NCBI GenBank assembly: GCA_947488295.1
Contig: CANKYU010000001.1
Coordinates: forward strand, 980,183-1,044,182
Length of the DNA: 64,000 nucleotides
Reading direction: 5' to 3'
Source: an uncultured Anderseniella sp.
GTDB taxonomy: Bacteria; Pseudomonadota; Alphaproteobacteria; Rhizobiales; Aestuariivirgaceae
The position numbers and the translations under genes were made by a program. Below the pieces are notes generated by a model that saw nothing but the letters and a program-made list of their open reading frames with translations, searched no databases and was not told the DNA's origin. Position 1 is the stretch's first letter, and each line of letters starts with the position of its first letter. This document shows, piece after piece, positions 9,422-18,425 of the stretch.

Positions 9422-10294
9422 ATGTCAGTGACGACCAGCAGACAACCGAACAATGAAGACCCCGCCCGTTCGGACATCGTATTCATCATATCTCCGACAA
9501 CGCGATCGGGAACTACCTATCTCAGGCACCTCCTCGTACAAGGCGGAGCCTGTGGTGAACCGAATGGCTGGCCTTATGTTTACGAAGACTGGCTTCTGCA
9601 TGGCTCCAACCATCTCATTGATTATTGCAACACATTGGAAAAGAGGTGGAGTTTTCTCCACGTACCGGAGCCTCACACTGCAAGACAATCTGCTGATGAT
9701 ATTCTGCGGTTACTGGGTGGCGCTCTGGAAAGCCGAATCTCCGCAAACTGCGATGAAAAATACGTGGTCGTCAAAACCCCCAGCAGTGAGAATGTCCAGA
9801 ACATCGCTTCCCTGTTTCCTACAGGCAGGCTCATTTTGTTGATCCGTGATGGCAGAGATGCTTGCCAATCGAACGTTCGCTCTGGTTTCTCCAAAAACCA
9901 CCTTACGGCGATCAGGCATTGGGCCGAAAGAGCGCAAACTCTCCTGAACTTTGACAGCAATGTTGATTTCGCAACAACCCGCGGGAAACACCTTTGGATA
10001 AGATATGAAGATTCCGTTGTCGATCCGGTTGGAACGCTGGGTCGCGTAAAGGAGTTTCTAGGGTTGCCGGCGGATTCGATGCCTCTGGATCATCTTGGTG
10101 AACTGCCAATTTACGGATCGTCAGAGGTAAGGGACGACAACGATCATTTTGTCCGCAAAGTGAAACCAAAAACTGAAAACTTCAATCCGATCGGCAGATG
10201 GCGCAATTGGCCGGACGAATGGGTCAACGATTTTAAAAAACTCGCCGGAAAGCAGTTAGTTCAACTTGGCTACGAGACTACAGATGACTGGTGA
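9422..10294 (+). CDS. PAPS-dependent sulfotransferase family protein
   Basis: Likely transfers sulfate from PAPS to a carbohydrate or glycolipid. The 290-residue protein has both PAPS-binding elements of the family: the 5'-phosphosulfate loop SPTTRSGTTYLRHLL near residue 24 and the 3'-phosphate loop LILLIRDGRDACQSNVRSGF near residue 138. The C-terminal GRWRNWPDEW is also usual for bacterial sulfotransferase_3-type proteins. It overlaps the following three-module glycosyltransferase by 11 bases, so the two are co-translated, which supports a glycan acceptor. Acceptor identity is not visible. No strong ribosome-binding site precedes ATG 9422. Confidence 0.85.
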   Translation: MSVTTSRQPNNEDPARSDIVFIISPTTRSGTTYLRHLLVQGGACGEPNGWPYVYEDWLLHGSNHLIDYCNTLEKRWSFLHVPEPHTARQSADDILRLLGGALESRISANCDEKYVVVKTPSSENVQNIASLFPTGRLILLIRDGRDACQSNVRSGFSKNHLTAIRHWAERAQTLLNFDSNVDFATTRGKHLWIRYEDSVVDPVGTLGRVKEFLGLPADSMPLDHLGELPIYGSSEVRDDNDHFVRKVKPKTENFNPIGRWRNWPDEWVNDFKKLAGKQLVQLGYETTDDW

Positions 10295-13200
10295 GCCAAT
10301 CCGCAATCACAAGACTGCAGCCCCGGCATGCGAGCCCAGACCACGTAAAGAAGCCGTCACACTGGTAAGTATGATCGGAGAGTCCGATCAGGATATCCTG
10401 CCGCATTTTCTTGCCCATTACCGCAATCTGGGTGTGCACGCCTTCTTTCTGGTTCTGCATGGGAATTTTCGAGGCGAAACACTTCGTCGGCTTGAAAGCT
10501 CCGGCGACGTCGAGATCAAATCCCGGGAAACGGCACCCTACAGCGAAAAATTCAGGCGGGAGATCTTAACCAAGGTTGTAGCGGAGTTGCGAAACAGATG
10601 GGTCCTGCTGGTTGATGCGGACGAATTTATCGAACTTCCCGGCCGCACGCTGGATCAGACGATTGCTGCGATGGATGGGTTCGGAATGGACGCCCTGCCA
10701 GCCTACATGATCCAGCGGGTCGCAGCTGGCGGCGAACTGGCGGACCTGACACCCAAAGATGATATTCAGCGCCTGTACAGCCACTACAACTTCAACCTTT
10801 GCGAACAGCTCGGCTCTCCAAGGCCTCCCTGGAAAACAAAGTTTCCCCTGGCGAAAATCACCGAGGCGTTCTTGTGTGCCAGGGGAAACCATTGGCCGCA
10901 AAATGGCAAACTGCACGCCCACGTACCATTCCGTGCAATCCTGTCCCATTTCAAATGGAGGTCCGCACTCCGAGACGCACTGAAAGCAACCCGAGGCGAA
11001 GAATCGGCCCAGTTCGAGATGGACGCGTATCGCAATCATCTCGAACAGTCGAACTGGGTTCTGCCCACATCAGGAGCCAGAGAGTTCAGCAGGGATGCAT
11101 TGCTGCAGGACGGGTTGCTGATCGAGGCTTCTCCGGAGAATACGGCAATCATGAATGCGCTCAACGCTGTTCTTGCTGCAGCCAACATGGAACTTGAGGG
11201 AGCGAGCAACAGCAATCTTGTTGATGAGCTCGTTTCCTCAGCTTCTGCAAAATGGCCGGACGAGACTTTTGACAACACGGTAACCGGCTTCCAGAATCTT
11301 TTGACAAGGCCGGGACGCATTTGTTTCGTAACATTTGAACTCGCTGGCCTGACCCCCAGCGGCGGCATCGCAACTGCTGTTTCCAGTCTTATGGAACTAC
11401 TGGTTTGCGCCGGCCATGAAGTCGAAGCCATATACTGTGCAAATTCTCCAGCCGACAAGCTGGTCGACGTCTGGGAGCAATACTGGACGCATCGCGGAGT
11501 GAAGGTGCGCTATTTTCCCCGGTTCTCGGAGGATGGCAGTTACGCAAACCAGATCTGGTTCACGCGCAGCCTGGCATCGTATATGTCTGACAAGGACTAC
11601 GATGTGATTCATTTCGACGATGCGAGTGGGCATGGCGTCTGCATCAGTCAGTTGAGAGCGTCTGGACTGGAATTCGCGAATACTGCGATAGTCACCACCA
11701 CACATGGCAGTTGTGAGTGGCACTTCGAGGGCAATGCCTATCCTTGGCAACCTTATATTGCCGAAAACACCCATGGCACGGTCCAGCAACTGCGATTGAG
11801 TGATCTCGTTATCCATCCAAGCAGCTACATGCAGGAATGGACGAACGAGCGATACAGTATCGTCAATAAGCAGGTTACTGTCCCCAACGTTCTGTCTGGA
11901 ATGACGCGATCGTTTAACCAGCGTGCGCCGGTCAAGCAGCATGTGGATGAAATCGTGTTTTTCGGGCGGCTCGAGTTTCGTAAGGGCCTTGGAACCTTCT
12001 TTCAGGCGCTGGAAAGGCTGACAGGTAACTGCCGGAAACCTTTCAAGGTGAAGATGCTCGGACGCATCGGAACCAACGCCGTATTCAAGGACATTGAAGA
12101 TCGTTTGAACACCTTGGGAATCGATGCCGAGATCATCACTCATTTCGACAGCATCGACGCTGTCAATTACCTGAAAACAAACGACTGCGTGGCCGTCATC
12201 CCTTCGGTCCAGGACAATCTTCCATACACCGTTTACGAATGTGCAGAAAACGGCGTGCCGTTTTTCTGCTCTGCCGTGGGTGGCATACCGAGCATGATCG
12301 ACGGCAGGGATCACTCCCGTACATTGATTGCAAGCGACGGCGAAAAACTGGCCAGGGCGCTGGAGCAGGCTATCTTGAACGGTATTCAGCCGTCCAGGCT
12401 GGCTATCAACCCCGATCTCGCAGCCATTCGCCAACTGGCCGCGTTCTCATGGCTGACTAATCTGGCCCGCACCCGCGACAGCAAACCTGGATCGACCAAA
12501 TCAGTGACAGCAGTTGTATTCTCCGATCACGGAGTTCCTCCCGCTGACCGGCTGCTTGATCAACTCTCGAACTGGAAACAGGCAGGGCAACTTGACAGCA
12601 TCACCTGCACGGACAGTTCCTCGAAACATTTTTCAGCAGCAATATCGCAGGTTAGCGCAGCCTTCAGAGAAAGCCGCAGCACCTACATTCTGCTGTGTCA
12701 CGGCATGATGTGTCCGGAAAGCAATGGCATGCTCGCCGCCATGACGCGATTGGCAGACGCCGGTTCATATGACGGCATCGTCTGTGACTTCTCCGCTGCG
12801 CTTCATGATAGTGGCCAGGATCAACATCCCGATCTGGAGGTCGATAGCATCCCGGCGCCCGCCGGACCGGCTGAATATTCACCGTGCTGGAACATCTATG
12901 GTGGCAATGTAGCGCTGATCAGACGAAAGGCATTTCTGGATTCCGGTGGTATCAATCCTGACTGCGATTCCAGCTTCACCATGGTCTGGGAAATACTGAA
13001 TACCATGGCAGCCGCAGGAGCGCAGATCAGCGCGCTGCCAGCGCGCATGGCGACACAGTACTATGACTCGCCGGAGCAACTGGAGCACGAACAGAACAAG
13101 CATCTGCTTGAGCGACTGACGGCACCGTGGCGGGCGGGCCTGAACGGCAAGCAGGCAAAAATGGTTGGAAAGTCAGCGAACTTTGACTTCGGCAACTGCC

Positions 13201-13322
13201 CTTACTCCTGTGAAGCCCGCAAACAGCTACAATGGAACGCACGCGCCAAGCAGATACCACTGCTGGCAACTCCTATTGTCTACAAGCTCAAGCAGCAGCT
13301 TGGCAGAATATTCAGGTACTAG
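10284..13322 (+). CDS. Multidomain glycosyltransferase (GT2-like, GT4, GT2-like)
   Basis: A 1012-residue fusion. Residues about 20-320 resemble the GT2-type fold of Glyco_tranf_2_4 proteins, with LVDADEFIELPG as metal-binding motif. Residues about 340-740 form a GT-B enzyme of family GT4: RICFVTFELAGLTPSGG at the N-lobe and VFFGRLEFRKGLGTFFQAL, VIPSVQDNLPYTVYECAENG in the donor-binding lobe. Residues about 770-1010 look like a third, degenerate GT2 module (NVALIRRKAFLDSGGINPD), without an obvious DxD. I take ATG 10284, overlapping the sulfotransferase stop by 11 bases; a TTG 18 bases upstream is the alternative. It ends 11 bases inside the convergent GT2 gene. Probably adds two successive sugars of one glycan. 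Confidence 0.82.
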   Translation: MTGEPIRNHKTAAPACEPRPRKEAVTLVSMIGESDQDILPHFLAHYRNLGVHAFFLVLHGNFRGETLRRLESSGDVEIKSRETAPYSEKFRREILTKVVAELRNRWVLLVDADEFIELPGRTLDQTIAAMDGFGMDALPAYMIQRVAAGGELADLTPKDDIQRLYSHYNFNLCEQLGSPRPPWKTKFPLAKITEAFLCARGNHWPQNGKLHAHVPFRAILSHFKWRSALRDALKATRGEESAQFEMDAYRNHLEQSNWVLPTSGAREFSRDALLQDGLLIEASPENTAIMNALNAVLAAANMELEGASNSNLVDELVSSASAKWPDETFDNTVTGFQNLLTRPGRICFVTFELAGLTPSGGIATAVSSLMELLVCAGHEVEAIYCANSPADKLVDVWEQYWTHRGVKVRYFPRFSEDGSYANQIWFTRSLASYMSDKDYDVIHFDDASGHGVCISQLRASGLEFANTAIVTTTHGSCEWHFEGNAYPWQPYIAENTHGTVQQLRLSDLVIHPSSYMQEWTNERYSIVNKQVTVPNVLSGMTRSFNQRAPVKQHVDEIVFFGRLEFRKGLGTFFQALERLTGNCRKPFKVKMLGRIGTNAVFKDIEDRLNTLGIDAEIITHFDSIDAVNYLKTNDCVAVIPSVQDNLPYTVYECAENGVPFFCSAVGGIPSMIDGRDHSRTLIASDGEKLARALEQAILNGIQPSRLAINPDLAAIRQLAAFSWLTNLARTRDSKPGSTKSVTAVVFSDHGVPPADRLLDQLSNWKQAGQLDSITCTDSSSKHFSAAISQVSAAFRESRSTYILLCHGMMCPESNGMLAAMTRLADAGSYDGIVCDFSAALHDSGQDQHPDLEVDSIPAPAGPAEYSPCWNIYGGNVALIRRKAFLDSGGINPDCDSSFTMVWEILNTMAAAGAQISALPARMATQYYDSPEQLEHEQNKHLLERLTAPWRAGLNGKQAKMVGKSANFDFGNCPYSCEARKQLQWNARAKQIPLLATPIVYKLKQQLGRIFRY

Positions 13323-14265
13323 AACTTCCGAAGACGAGATGCTTCACCGTGCTACCCAGTCGTCTGACAACATCCTTGCGCCGACCGTCCGGTGGATTTA
13401 TTGCCAGCATAGCCCACCTGTAGCACAGGTACGCAGTTGCCCCTCTTCCGGGAAGTCGGCTTGCCACATGCCATTCCACACACAACAACCAGTATAGCGA
13501 GTGAAGTTGCGCAAACTCCCACCGTCGGTACTGATTCGGCCTTAGAATTCGTTTCAGCGCCGCTCGATGCTTGGCCCAGACACGCCGCCGGTTGTCATAG
13601 AGTTTTTGGTAGTCTGAACTCAGTGATTTCCCGTGACCGTCATGCTTCCTCACAAGAACGTCCGCCACATGGACGATCTTGAAATCATGCATAATCATGC
13701 GAAGCCACACTTCAAAGTCCTCGCCAGTTGACAGTTGCTCGTCGAACCTTCCGATGTCATTGAAGGAAGCTGCATGCACCGCAATCTGTGACTGTGTGAA
13801 TGGCCGGTACTCCGATGTCAGCAACTCTGAACGGTCCAGTGGATCCGGCAGAACTTGCGAATCGAAGAAACGCACCTCGCCGTTCCCACAGATGCTTTGA
13901 GCATGGAAATATATCAGCTTTGCATCGCGGCACCCGGTCGCCGCCTGTATCTTTTCCAGTGCGCCCGGAACCAGTTCATCGTCACTGTCCAGAAAGTACA
14001 ACCACTTTCCCCGGGCGGCTTTTGCGCCTTTGTTGCGTGCCGCACTTACCCCATTGTTCGATCTCGACAGTACGAGTCTAGGTTTCATTCCATGGCCAGA
14101 GTACTGCTCAACAAACTGCTCAATGCTGTCCTTCGACCCATCATCGGAGATGATGACTTCAACATTTCCTGCACGCTGCGACAACACGCTATCGAGCGTA
14201 CGTCCCAACAGATCAAAGCGATTGCAAACAGGAATAATGATCGAGAGCCATGGTCGCCGGTTCAT
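13312..14265 (-). CDS. Family 2 glycosyltransferase
   Basis: A 317-residue GT-A enzyme with no membrane segment. It opens with SIIIPVCNRFDLLGRTLDSV, then VIISDDGSKD, the nucleotide-proximal GVSAARNKGAKAARGKWLYF and the metal-binding LDSDDELVPGAL. The putative catalytic-base region is STGEDFEVWLRMI. Donor and acceptor unknown. Its 3' end overlaps the end of the convergent three-module glycosyltransferase gene by 11 bases, so both must end transcription against each other. The ABC exporter gene lies 69 bases upstream on the same strand, so the two are likely co-transcribed. Confidence 0.88.
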   Translation of the reverse strand: MNRRPWLSIIIPVCNRFDLLGRTLDSVLSQRAGNVEVIISDDGSKDSIEQFVEQYSGHGMKPRLVLSRSNNGVSAARNKGAKAARGKWLYFLDSDDELVPGALEKIQAATGCRDAKLIYFHAQSICGNGEVRFFDSQVLPDPLDRSELLTSEYRPFTQSQIAVHAASFNDIGRFDEQLSTGEDFEVWLRMIMHDFKIVHVADVLVRKHDGHGKSLSSDYQKLYDNRRRVWAKHRAALKRILRPNQYRRWEFAQLHSLYWLLCVEWHVASRLPGRGATAYLCYRWAMLAINPPDGRRKDVVRRLGSTVKHLVFGSSST

Positions 14266-14334
14266 GAAAATAACATCCGAAATTTCAATTTCTGATCGCT
14301 CAACCTGTTGAAAAGAGACCGGCTACGTCGCAGT

Positions 14335-16065
14335 CTACTGTGCTGCTTCGCGCGGTTGTGATGCAACCAGTTCAACGTTTCCATCACGGACGCTGTAAAG
14401 TACCGAGGCGATTTCCTTCCAGGCAGGCCTGTGGGTAATTGCCACTATCGTGTACTGGCTGCCGAGACCGGTAATGTTCTGGCAGATGTCGGCTTCCGAC
14501 TTCTCGTCCAGTGCGCTGGTGACCTCGTCGAGAATCAACAGTTTCGGCTTGCGCACCAGGGCACGTGCCAGCGACAATCGCTGACGCTGTCCTCCTGATA
14601 GCTTTCCGCCCATATTGCCGATGTTAGCATCCAGTTTGCGCGGCAGTTTCTCGATGAACTGGTCGGCGCCTGAGGACCTCAGCGCTTCCCATACCTGTTC
14701 CCTTGTTATAGACGCATCGCCCAGAGCCACGTTGGCAAACACCGAGCCGTGCAGCAGGGTAAGTTCCTGCGGCACATAGCCGATGCGCGATCGCCAGGAT
14801 TCCACATCGATTTCGCTCAACGGCACATCATCCACCAGGACCTCACCGGCATCCGGCTGCAGCAATCCGGTCAGCAAATCAATCATGGTGGTCTTGCCGG
14901 CACCGGAAGGGCCAAGCAGGACGGTGATACCACCAGCCGGAAAATCGATATTGACGCCATCGAGGACAAGCTTCTTGCCGTATCCGAATTTCACGTTCTC
15001 GAACCTGCACCCCTTTTCAAGAACGGGTGATTTCTTGCCGGCGCTCGGTTCCAGATTTTCCGAAGCGGTGTCAATCATTTTCATCAGCGCGTAGTACGCG
15101 GCCTGCATGATGGCGGCCTGCTGCATATGTTCCTGCATCATCTTCACCAGCGTGATGATCTGATAATAGATGATCCCCAGAACCAGCATATCGGATAACG
15201 GAATCTGAACGATCTGGGTGCCCACATATACACCGCCAGTTACGGTCAGGGCGATCATGATGTCCTGGCCATAGGTCAGTGCATGACGCGCGAAATTCAT
15301 GTAAAAGTAGGACTTGCGCATTTCAGCAACCAGGCCATCGAACAGGTCGGCAAAACCGGCGCCGCGGTTCATCGCCTTGATCGCCTTCATGTTGCCGAGT
15401 GCGTCCTGAACATTGGATCCCAACAGGCCCGCACGTTGCCATTGTTTCTTGCCGTTTTCGCGCGCGAACATCACAAGTTTGTAAAGTGGAAGGGAGACAA
15501 TGACTGCAGCTATGGCTGTCAGTATGACCATGTAGCCGGAGACCAGCGTGGCCGCCATCATCAGGGCAAAAGCCTGGATCGCCGACACGATCACGACGGA
15601 CGTCGAAAAGTAGGCTTCCCCTGCATGCAGGGTCTGCCCGGCAATCGAGTTGGCAATGTGTCCGGGCCGAAGATCGATAAAGTAAGACCATCGTGCCTTC
15701 ATGACGCTCCCCAGCAACTTGCGGCGGATCTGGGCCTGAATCTCCGCGACCGAAGCGGCGACGTAGGTCATGGCGAGCAGCGAAATCACGGATTTCAAAG
15801 TAAGCAACACTGCCACCAGTGCGATATAGGTTGTCAGCGATGCCGGAAAACCAAGATACTCAACTGCACCAACCACGATGCTGTTGAGCCGGGAATCGCT
15901 GGCAACACCCTCACCTCCCAACTGGCCCACGGCCGGCAGGATCGCTCCCATGCTCATCATGTCCAGTACGCCGGCCACCAGGATGCAGCCTGTTACAGAC
16001 CATGGCCTGGCACCCGGTGCATTGAAGAACACATCGAGAAGCGGGCTGTTTCTCACCAGTTTCAT
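14335..16065 (-). CDS. ABC exporter, MsbA/PglK-like half-transporter
   Basis: A 576-residue fused permease-ATPase that works as a homodimer. The N-terminal ~330 residues hold six membrane helices; the ATPase has Walker A LLGPSGAGKTT, signature LSGGQRQRLSLARAL, Walker B KLLILDEVTSALDE and the H-loop AITHRP. No N-terminal peptidase domain is present, so it is not a bacteriocin exporter. Its place among glycosyltransferase genes suggests export or flipping of a lipid-linked glycan. It starts at ATG 16065 and is followed by the GT2 gene. Confidence 0.88.
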   Translation of the reverse strand: MKLVRNSPLLDVFFNAPGARPWSVTGCILVAGVLDMMSMGAILPAVGQLGGEGVASDSRLNSIVVGAVEYLGFPASLTTYIALVAVLLTLKSVISLLAMTYVAASVAEIQAQIRRKLLGSVMKARWSYFIDLRPGHIANSIAGQTLHAGEAYFSTSVVIVSAIQAFALMMAATLVSGYMVILTAIAAVIVSLPLYKLVMFARENGKKQWQRAGLLGSNVQDALGNMKAIKAMNRGAGFADLFDGLVAEMRKSYFYMNFARHALTYGQDIMIALTVTGGVYVGTQIVQIPLSDMLVLGIIYYQIITLVKMMQEHMQQAAIMQAAYYALMKMIDTASENLEPSAGKKSPVLEKGCRFENVKFGYGKKLVLDGVNIDFPAGGITVLLGPSGAGKTTMIDLLTGLLQPDAGEVLVDDVPLSEIDVESWRSRIGYVPQELTLLHGSVFANVALGDASITREQVWEALRSSGADQFIEKLPRKLDANIGNMGGKLSGGQRQRLSLARALVRKPKLLILDEVTSALDEKSEADICQNITGLGSQYTIVAITHRPAWKEIASVLYSVRDGNVELVASQPREAAQ

Positions 16066-16363
16066 TTAACGTCCAGTCTGCAGTCGATGTACCCGATCTA
16101 CCATCAATGTGCAGCAACTGCTACACGGCATTGCAGAATTAGGTGCAAAAGTGCCGGCCCGGCCGTCCTGGCGGGTTCCACTCCTGTAATTCGTAATTTG
16201 TAGCTGGCTTGGCAGGTCGAACCTTGCCAGATCCGCGGCTTTGGGAAACCATGGTGCCAAAGAGCATGGACGGAAATCGATAACGTCGGTACCTTTGCAC
16301 CTATTGACAACCCGGCAACCGGCACAAGTGCTCGCGATAAATGTTGCTGTTTCGAATACTGGG

Positions 16364-17338
16364 ATGATGCGATTGGCCAGTGCCGACTTGAAACCGGGAA
16401 TGAGCGCACTCCTGACGGTTCGAACGACCGGGTCCAGGCTGCCGATTTCCGTGTCAGGCTACAGCGACGGCCAGGAGGGTGTGCGGACGCAATTGCTCAT
16501 CAACACTTTCGAGCATTTCTGCAAGCCCGGCACCGTGGACGAGTTTCTCATTGTGACGCCTGCAACAGATCGCGACGAAGTTGCCGCAATCTGCAGAAAA
16601 GCCGGTGCCAGATTCAAAACCCGGCTGCTGACAGACGAGGAGGTGTGTCCGGCACTGAAAAAATACTCATTGATGCCGGGGCTATGGCGCCAGATGGTCC
16701 TGAAACTTGCCGCAAGCCGGTTCATTCAAAACGAGTTCTTTCTTGTTCTGGATGCCGACGTTATCTGCCGCAGGCCGCTGTTGCCCGGCGACTTGATACC
16801 GGACGGGCGCGCACTCTTGCAACTGGAGCCAATGGCCGAGCATAGTGCATGGTGGATAGCCGCCGCCGAAGCACTTGATGTCGAAGTGGACCTGTCGTCA
16901 AAGGGCATGAGCGTGACACCGGCAATATTGTCCACACAGGCATGTCGCACGTTGATCAACCATTTTAGCGCGGATCACTCGGAGCACAGCTGGGTGCAGC
17001 AGCTCTTCAAGTGTTCCGTCCGAAGCGCCAGTCGCGGCACATGGAAGGGATTGGTGACATCCGACAAGACTTTTCCCAACTGGACCGAATATACGCTTTA
17101 CTATCTTTGGTGCCTGAAACAGAACATCCTGCATGACTATCATGACCTGTCCCGTGCCCAGCAGAACCCGCTTCACTCTTCTCGCAGTATCTGGCACCCC
17201 GGCGATTTCGCGGCGCAAAACATCAAGGCTATTTTCGACGGTGATGAAGCAGCGGCGTTTGCTGTCGTGCAAAGCAGCGCTACATCAGGGAAAGCTGAAC
17301 TGGTCACAAGGGTTGTTACGGATTGCCTGAATGACTAG
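16364..17338 (+). CDS. DUF6492-like glycosyltransferase-fold protein
   Basis: About 324 residues. The middle matches my memory of the DUF6492 family: a GT-A-like half with DEFLIVTPATDRDEV, the segment GLWRQMVLKLAASRFIQNEF and the DxD-like FFLVLDADVICRRPLL, followed by TKAFPNW-like C-terminal segments (here SDKTFPNWTEYTLYY). Such proteins sit in polysaccharide clusters and are taken to be glycosyltransferases, but no activity is shown. The frame is open from a TTG at 16241; ATG 16364 (ATGATG) or ATG 16400 are better starts because homologous-looking sequence begins only after them. It is divergent from the ABC exporter gene. Confidence 0.68.
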   Translation: MMRLASADLKPGMSALLTVRTTGSRLPISVSGYSDGQEGVRTQLLINTFEHFCKPGTVDEFLIVTPATDRDEVAAICRKAGARFKTRLLTDEEVCPALKKYSLMPGLWRQMVLKLAASRFIQNEFFLVLDADVICRRPLLPGDLIPDGRALLQLEPMAEHSAWWIAAAEALDVEVDLSSKGMSVTPAILSTQACRTLINHFSADHSEHSWVQQLFKCSVRSASRGTWKGLVTSDKTFPNWTEYTLYYLWCLKQNILHDYHDLSRAQQNPLHSSRSIWHPGDFAAQNIKAIFDGDEAAAFAVVQSSATSGKAELVTRVVTDCLND

Positions 17339-17416
17339 GCGATCCTGCATTGATTGTATGCCCAAAGTCGCGCACTGGAGAGTGCAGGTTTGTTTGTATG
17401 AGGTTCAGGTCGGAAA

Positions 17417-18355
17417 ATGACTCATGAAAAAATCACCGTCGCAGTGTGTACGCACAACCGATGTGACTCACTTGCCCGTCTGCTGAGATCTTTTTGCGAG
17501 CTGAGAACCCCGGATAACTGCGAAATTGAATTCCTGGTCGTTGCCAACAAATGCACTGACAGTACCGCTGAAGTACTCAGTGGTTTTTCAAGCTCCATCC
17601 CCATAACAGTCTGCGTTGAGGACGAACTCGGGATCGCCGCAGCAAGAAATGCAGTGATCGACAATGCATCCGGACACTGGGTTGTTTGGACAGACGATGA
17701 TTTGACCGTCGGCAAGGACTGGGTCATTGACTACCACGGCGCGGTGGGCAGATACGATGGTTCAGCTTTTTTCGGTGCACCGATTGAACCTGTATTCGAA
17801 GGCGATACTCCAGACTGGATTGAAGCTGCGGTGCGGTATTCACCCAGCGCCTATGCCAAACTCATGATCGCGGACACTGATAAGGCATTCACTCTTGCAG
17901 ATAACGACCTGCCTTATGGTGCCAATATGGCTATCAGGATGGCCGTCCTGCGTCAGTTCAGGTTCGAAACCGCTCTCGGCAGAAAAGGGCAGGGTGACCT
18001 GACGGGCGGCGAGGAAGTCTTGCTGTTTCGCCAGTTGCTGGCGTCCGGCTACCACGGGTGGTGGTTGCAGAAACCGGTGGTAACGCACTGGATCGATGAG
18101 GGCCGTCAGACGATCGATTATCTGAAGGACTACTGGTATGCGGTGGGGCTTACCGAAAACACATTGGACGAGGCCAGGAATATCGAACGGAGCAGTAACC
18201 GGAATTGGTCGAAAAAGCTCAGCGTGGCAAGATTGCGGGTGCAGCTGGCAGTGGCACAACTAACCGGTGATCCGGACAAGTGGCTGCCGGTGCTGTGCAA
18301 CCTGATGCTCGAGAAAGGCAGGCTGGCCAACTCACTCCGCCGTTATCGACAATAG
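17417..18355 (+). CDS. Family 2 glycosyltransferase
   Basis: A 312-residue soluble GT-A enzyme. Motifs in order: VAVCTHNRCDSLARLLRSF, FLVVANKCTDSTAEVL, GIAAARNAVIDNASGHWVVW and the metal-binding TDDDLTVGKDW, then GANMAIRMAVLRQFRF and the putative base region GGEEVLLFRQLLASGYHGWW. The layout is that of GT2 enzymes that add hexose or hexosamine to a growing glycan. ATG 17417 is preceded by a weak AGGTCGG. It lies 78 bases after the DUF6492-like gene and 70 bases before the GT90 gene in the same direction, consistent with one operon. Confidence 0.87.
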   Translation: MTHEKITVAVCTHNRCDSLARLLRSFCELRTPDNCEIEFLVVANKCTDSTAEVLSGFSSSIPITVCVEDELGIAAARNAVIDNASGHWVVWTDDDLTVGKDWVIDYHGAVGRYDGSAFFGAPIEPVFEGDTPDWIEAAVRYSPSAYAKLMIADTDKAFTLADNDLPYGANMAIRMAVLRQFRFETALGRKGQGDLTGGEEVLLFRQLLASGYHGWWLQKPVVTHWIDEGRQTIDYLKDYWYAVGLTENTLDEARNIERSSNRNWSKKLSVARLRVQLAVAQLTGDPDKWLPVLCNLMLEKGRLANSLRRYRQ

Positions 18356-18425
18356 GGTTCGGATGGATTCCCAGCACCTGATGATCAGACGTTGGTCAAA
18401 GACGCAATTGTAGCCTGTTCTACAC

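Noticed and set aside
11397..12434. 345-codon minus-strand ORF
   Set aside because: Antisense to the GT4 module, whose motifs are intact; no ribosome-binding site or family look.
15283..16203. 306-codon plus-strand ORF
   Set aside because: Antisense to the ABC exporter; His/Gln/Arg-rich shadow composition.
17372..17385. Short hairpin GCACT/AGTGC before a T-rich stretch
   Set aside because: Five base pairs only; genes on both sides run the same way, so a terminator is not needed.
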